Assembly (NCBI GenBank): GCA_949775045.1
Contig: OX459109.1
Location: 14,331,632-14,395,631 of the forward strand
DNA: 64,000 bases
Direction: 5' to 3'
DNA from: Metridium senile
Lineage: Eukaryota; Cnidaria; Anthozoa; Actiniaria; Metridiidae
Shown one piece after another: positions 59,169-64,000 of this stretch (positions are counted from its first letter, which is position 1; each line of letters opens with the position of its first letter). Made by a program: the position numbers and the translations under genes. The notes beneath the pieces are model-generated. The model ran no database searches and had not been told where the DNA came from. It worked only from the letters and a program-made list of their open reading frames with translations.

Positions 59169-62100
59169 CTATCCTGTTCTACCGGTGTTACGTAGTCTGA
59201 TATGTCCTTTGCTACCTTGTTCAGTCTGGCTGTAGCTCAATTCGGTCTGTTTAACAATCCTACAACGACAAAAAATCAATCAGAACTTGTAACGTGAAAC
59301 AACCACAGCACCAAGGAGGAGCAGAAAGGTTTCTCCTCTGAGTGAAAGTCACGACAAGGGAACGGGTGATCGTAAAAACCTATTAATTTATTGTTACAGC
59401 ACGACGCGCAAAAATATGACCACATTTAATGTATTCGCATACTTCTATGCACGGGAGTTTGTACTTTAAACAGACACATTTGCTGTAAAGTTGTCTGATT
59501 CTACCGAATAAGGCGTGTAAAAATTCGTTTCGCAGCATCAAGTCCGTGCATAGAAGTATGCGAATATATTAAAAGTGGTCTTGCGCGTCGCGCTGTAAAA
59601 ACTGAAAGTATTCACTTACTTGGTTGTTTCTGCAATTTGAATCAGTGACAAAGATTGCAAAGAAAAGAAGACAAGAAATAGTTAATCAATTACTGCCCAT
59701 ACATAACATGCTGTTACAGTCCCAATCATATATCAATCAATCCAAATACCCATCAAGCAATCAATCACTCAATCAAACAACTAATTAATCAATCAGACAG
59801 CCAGCCAATCAATTAATCAATCAGTCAAAAAATCAATTAATTTATCTAAATCATAACGTGGGAGAAGGTCTCCCTTAAATTCTCGTAACGTGGGAGAAAT
59901 TAAAATTAAATTAAATTAAATTTTCGTAAAGGTTGCCAAGCTCAATAATCTGATTAATTAAATATTCGTTTTCGCCGTAAATATGGCATAAATAAGTGGA
60001 AATGGGAGCCAATTATATTGAGCGAACCATGAATATTCAATTATCTCCTTTTTTAGCTGAACAACTTTAATGATCGAGGTATATGAATGAGTGTTATAAG
60101 ACAGCTTGATATCTTACCGCCTGACTTTCCTTTACAGCAAGCAGCGATCACCAAGATGAGAACGATGATAATGGCTTGGACAATGATACCGATCAATGGC
60201 CACAACCAACCCAAGGGATCTACATGACGACAATTAAAACAAGATAAAGTTTATGGTGATAATGATGTGAATGAAGGTACTAATGGTGGCGATGATGACG
60301 TTGTTGATAATGATGACGATGATAATAATGATAATGATAATGACGGTGATGGCACTGATGATGATAATAATGTGATAATATAATGATGATGATGATAATA
60401 ATGATGGCAATAATGATGATATCGATGATAATGATGGTTCTGATGACGACGATGATGATAACAATGATACTGATGATAGTAATGATGGTAATAATGATGA
60501 TGATAATGATAGTAATTTTGATGATGATGACACCGGCTGCTGCTGATAATAATGACGTTAAGGATAACAATGATTATGAAGATGATGCTGTTGATGATCG
60601 ATGAATAATATATAATGATGCTGTTGTCAATAATGACGACACTGATGATAATAATGATGATGATAAGGATGGTAAGGATGATGATGATGATGACACTGGT
60701 GATGGTAATCATGAGAATGATCACGACAATGAAACAGATAGTGATAATAGAGCGGATTTCGTATGACTGTGCAACGTACGGTACCGTGCCGTGACCGTGT
60801 CGTAATTTATATAAAAAGATTCGAAGTTTTTGCCGTGACCGCGCCGTGCCTTCACGGCCGTGCCGTGTTCGTGCCGTAGTTTCTATAAAGACATTCGAAA
60901 TCACTGCCGCAACCAACCTGTGGTGTTTTGATAGGCACAGGAAAAACTCTCTAAATTTCATTTGTACTGTACCGTGCTGTGTCCGTGCTGTTTGCACAGT
61001 CATACGAAATCCGCTCTAATGATGGTGATGATGATGACACTGATGATGATGATAGTATACTTTAATCACATGCACCATGCTTGCTAGATAACTGACAATG
61101 GTGATAACAACGGTATATTATATCGATGATACTGTTCTTTCTCTATCCCTCTTCATCGACATACCTTTTACCCTGAGAGTAAACGTCTGGCATGGTTCAG
61201 TATCGTTAGGTCTTAGTTGTACAATACAGCATTTGAATTGACCGCGATCATCGTAGTCAGTATCAGGAATCTCCATCCAGAAACCTTGAAATCTGTTGGT
61301 GTCGTCCGAAAACTTGTAGTGAGGATTGTTTGTGCCGTTTGGAGACTTGTTGTCGTAGTGCGTATTATTGAGAGCTGAAATTACGAAACTCAGTTTAGAT
61401 TTGAAAAATATTCCTTTTAAAATGTTTCTTTTTTACTCCAACGAAGGGCTAAAGCTCGAAACGTCAGTAAAGTTAAGTCAACATTTTTTACGATGTTACA
61501 AATTTCATTCTATTTTAATACCTATCGTTTATATCAAACACCGACGCAGCCTATACTAGTTTACGCGCTAGTTTCCATTTTTAAAAATATGATTCGTTTC
61601 TTCTACGTAAATATCATTGCGCCTTGACATTTTATTGACAGTCAAAACGCTTGTAGATAAATAATAATAATAAACAATATACATCACTTTTTTAATAATT
61701 TGAACACAACTCGGCTCACATGTTCATTTTTGCGAAGGGAGGAAAACTGAATAACCCGGAGAGAAACCCTCGTGGCATGGAGAGAACAACACATCAAACA
61801 AACTCAACTCACATATAATCCATGCCCGAGCCGGGAAGTGAAAGGCCAGCGCTCTCACCGCTAGGCCATCCATGCCTCCCACAAATGTCACTAACAAACA
61901 CATAAAATAAACAGACAAACAAACATATAAACAAACAAACATATAAACAAACAAACATATAAACAGACAAACAAACATATAAACAAACAAACAAACAAAC
62001 ATATAAACAGACAAACAAACATATAAACAAACAAACAAACATATAAACAAACAAACAAACATATAAACAGACAAACAAACATATAAACAAACAAACAAAC

Positions 62101-62587
62101 ATATAAACAAACAAACAAACATATAAACAGACAAACAAACATATAAACAAACAAACAAACATATAAACAAACAAACAAACAAACATATAAACAGACAAAC
62201 AAACATATAAACAAACAAACAAACATATAAACAAACAAACAAACATATAAACAGACAAACAAACATATAAACAAACAAACATATAAACAGACAAACAAAC
62301 ATATAAACAAACAAACAAACATATAAACAGACAAACAAACATATAAACAGACAAACAAACATATAAACAAACAAACATATAAACACTACCTTCCAGGTTT
62401 AACACCTTTTCTTCATTACTATCTCGTGGTATCTTTTTCCATGCTACTTTTATTGGGTTTCCCTTGGCCAAGCAATCAAACTTGACTGATTTGCCTTTCT
62501 TACGAATGAATTCATTGTCTTCTAGAGATATTTCATTTCCATCGTCACCAACACTTCCTGATGCAATGGCTGTATACTCTGGTTTAA
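59169..62587 (-). CDS. Basigin/neuroplastin-like Ig protein (gene B), 3' part
   Basis: Tandem paralogue of gene A. Exons seen: 62390-62587 and 61165-61374 (together the membrane-proximal Ig domain), 60118-60219 (membrane span), a 10-nt exon 59620-59629, and 59169-59258/59259 (tail, stop TAG at 59169-59171). Junctions are phase 1 up to the 10-nt exon, then phase 2; all fit. The Ig half-domains show VKFDCLAKGNPIKVAWKK and DYDDRGQFKCCIVQL, with the same extra Cys pair as gene A. The membrane exon DPLGWLWPLIGIIVQAIIIV keeps the basigin LWP..GI pattern but has Gln where basigin and gene A have Glu. The tail (TELSYSQTEQGSKGHIRLRN, then TGRTG) ends like basigin and neuroplastin (K...RxRN). Exons for the signal peptide and membrane-distal Ig domains lie beyond 64000. 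NNT/NGT/NDT give several glycosylation sites. Confidence 0.88.
59397..59595. mobile_element. MITE between microexon and last exon of gene B
   Basis: CAGCACGACGCGCAA... and ...TTGCGCGTCGCGCTG are inverted, with GTATTCGCATACTTCTATGC / GCATAGAAGTATGCGAATA continuing the arms; TA on both sides (59395-59396, 59596-59597). It ends 24 bp from the 10-nt exon. Confidence 0.85.
59700..60115. other. Gene B intron with CAATCAAT tract, no gene
   Basis: A short CAATCAATCAAT-type tract at about 59730-59840 and a two-copy TCGTAACGTGGGAGAA word near 59855 and 59885. Nothing else seen. Confidence 0.5.
60240..60748 (-). repeat. GATGAT/GATAAT microsatellite in gene B intron
   Basis: About 500 bp of degenerate GATGAT/AATGAT repeat between the membrane exon and the preceding Ig exon. 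Interrupted at 60750 by a transposon and continuing at about 61020-61060. Confidence 0.9.
60750..61016. mobile_element. MITE inserted in the GATGAT microsatellite, TA duplication
   Basis: GAGCGGATTTCGTATGACTG... and its exact reverse complement bound a 267-bp element flanked by TA (60748-60749, 61017-61018). The inverted ends are at least 25 bp and perfect. The interior repeats GTGCCGTG(A/T)CCGTG words and a GGCCGTG palindrome. Confidence 0.9.
61435..61580 (+). repeat. Dispersed CGAAACGTCAG-type repeat, half copy
   Basis: CCAACGAAGGGCTAAAGCTC, GAAACGTCAGTAAAGTTAAG, TTTACGATGTTACAAATTTC, ACACCGACGCAGCCTATACT, CTAGTTTCCATTTTTAAA; same orientation as 18070-18230. Confidence 0.78.
61690..61877 (-). 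mobile_element. tRNA-derived SINE, copy 2 (inverted)
   Basis: On the minus strand: GGCATGGATGGCCTAGCGGT (A box), TGAGAGCGCTGGCCTTTCAC, a B-box region CCGGCTCGGGCATGG shortened relative to copy 1, then ATATGTGAGTTGAGTTTGTT, CATGCCACGAGGGTTTCTC and CTCCCTTCGCAAAAATGAAC. Same family as 51738-52025. Confidence 0.85.
61900..62387 (-). repeat. AAAC/ATAT minisatellite in gene B intron
   Basis: Units of 16-22 bp built from AAACATATAAACAGACAAAC and AAACATATAAACAAACAAAC alternate in higher-order order. It ends two bases from the donor of the exon 62390-62587. Repetitive Cys/Val/Leu/Phe open frames on the minus strand are artefacts, though one is continuous with the true exon. Confidence 0.93.
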
Positions 62588-62639
62588 CTATTAGAACATA
62601 TAATACCGTCATTACTGGTATCATCATCATCATCACCAT

Positions 62640-63999
62640 GATTGTTGTCAGCAGGATTGCAATTATATCAGCAACATCATCATCATCAATATCATTATTA
62701 CACCAATCATTTTTTCATTAGTAACATTATCTTCACCATCATTTGCCAGTCATCATCTACCATTGCCACAATCATCATCATCATCAACATCATCTACCAT
62801 TGCCACAATCATCATCACCATGTTGCTGCTGCCATCAAGATTGTTATTGTCACCTATAGTTATCACGCTCACCATCACAATCTCACCAACACATTGCCAC
62901 AATCATCATCATCATCATCATCATCGACCACTTTCACAATCATCATCATCTACCATTGCTGCAATCATCATCATCTACCATTGCCACAATCATCATCATC
63001 TACCATTGCCACAATCATCATCATCTACCATTGCCACAATCATCATCATCTACCATTGCCACAATCATCATCATCTACCATTGCCACAATCATCATCATC
63101 TACCATTGCTGCAATCATCATCATCTACCATTGCCACAATCATCATCATCTACCATTGCCACAATCATCATCATCTACCATTGCCACAATCATCATCATC
63201 TACCATTGCCACAATCATCATCATCTACCATTGCCACAATCATCATCATCTACCATTGCCATAATCATCATCATCTACCATTGCCACAATCATCATCATC
63301 TACCATTGCCACAATCACCATCACCTACCATTGCCACAATCATCATCATCTACCATTGCCACAATCATCATCATCTACCATTGCCACAATCATCATCTAC
63401 CATTGCCACAATCATCATCCACCATCAACCATTGCCACAATTATCATCCACCATTGCCACAATTATCATCCACCATCAACCATTGCCACAATCATCATCC
63501 ACCATTGCCACAATTATCATCCACCATTGCCACAATTATCATCCACCATCAACCATTGCCACAATTATCATCCACCATTGCCACAATCATCATCCACCAT
63601 TAATTGCCACAATTATCATCCACCATTGCCACAATCATCATCCACCATTGCCACAATTATCATCCACCATTGCCACAATCATCATCCACCATTGCCACAA
63701 TTATCATCCACCATTGCCACAATTATCATCCACCATTGCCACAATTATCATCATTATAGCATCACCACTGTCATCATAATAATATTTACCTTCATGAAAT
63801 ATCATCATCATCATTATCACCATCATTAAAATGATGTTGATTATCATCATTACCGTTTTCATCATCACCATTTTTTTCACTATATCATCATTATCATTAC
63901 TATCATCTTCATCACATTCATTATCATCATCATAATCATTTCTTTCAAATCCAATATTACTTACTGCGCACATTGATAACACCAGAAATGCTGTACTTC
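62640..63999 (+). repeat. 25-bp minisatellite and CAT microsatellite, gene B intron
   Basis: From about 62940 to 63410 the unit TACCATTGCCACAATCATCA plus TCATC (25 bp) repeats about 19 times. From 63410 to 63750 a shorter form (CCACCATTGCCACAATTATCAT, 18-30 bp) continues. 63760-64000 is CATCATCAT. No stops occur in the unit in any plus-strand frame, so open frames of up to 395 codons arise; they are not genes. Upstream exons of gene B are expected beyond the window. Confidence 0.93.
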
Positions 64000-64000
64000 C

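Noticed and set aside
61724..62639. Frames of 159-276 codons with YVCLFVCLF-type repeats
   Set aside because: Minisatellite artefacts; only the part at 62390-62587 is a real Ig exon, ended by a splice donor.
62940..63750. Regular repeats that might suggest a CRISPR array
   Set aside because: There are no unique spacers; the whole unit repeats, and the window is eukaryotic.
62642..63829. 395- and 338-codon frames
   Set aside because: The 25-bp unit has no stop in any plus frame; repeat artefact.

Overview
This is a eukaryotic, AT-rich window from an invertebrate animal. The genes have introns with GT-AG junctions, and introns and intergenic space are full of microsatellites, minisatellites and short inverted-repeat transposons. 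A dispersed repeat carrying the string CGAAACGTCAG recurs at least six times. From memory, repeats of this kind are typical of cnidarian (anthozoan) genomes. That, together with an intronless rhodopsin-family GPCR, an HCN channel and basigin-like Ig genes, makes a sea anemone or coral the best guess. The assignment is inference; no single feature proves it.

Layout, left to right. (1) 665-1573 (+): last three exons of SPG21 (maspardin). (2) 1.6-9.4 kb: repeats only, including a 150-bp tandem array at 6.35-7.45 kb. (3) 9397-9969 (-): a complete TNFAIP8/TIPE-family gene with a single coding exon. (4) 10-19 kb: no recognisable gene; transposon remnants and possible leader exons. (5) 19030-22397 (+): a three-coding-exon gene for a 577-residue, mostly disordered protein I do not recognise. 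(6) 24592-25194 (+): an unrecognised intronless ORF with an N-myristoylation-like start. (7) 26553-28590 (-): complete NDUFA6 (complex I LYR subunit), three exons. (8) 29955-31004 (-): intronless class A GPCR. (9) 33155-40915 (-): complete HCN hyperpolarisation-activated cyclic-nucleotide-gated channel, eight coding exons, 716 residues. (10) 46085-56954 (-): a basigin/neuroplastin-like gene with a signal peptide, three Ig domains, one membrane segment and a short tail. (11) 59169-62587 (-): a second, tandem basigin-like gene whose 5' part runs off the right end.

The recognised genes are a normal mix of unrelated functions (mitochondrial respiration, lipid-signalling adaptor, membrane excitability, Ig-type surface proteins) and do not form a pathway. 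The tandem basigin-like pair is the only local gene family.

The most unusual signals are: a 10-nt microexon in the tail of the second basigin-like gene; a Glu-to-Gln change in its membrane segment; a 168-bp tandem array carrying truncated copies (acceptor plus half exon) of an Ig exon inside the first basigin-like gene; an SPG21 intron that is about 90% one inverted-repeat element; and a three-copy foldback family in which the same short word differs in a coordinated way at three distant sites. All exon models come from reading splice signals, phase and family similarity by eye; no alignment or transcript was available.
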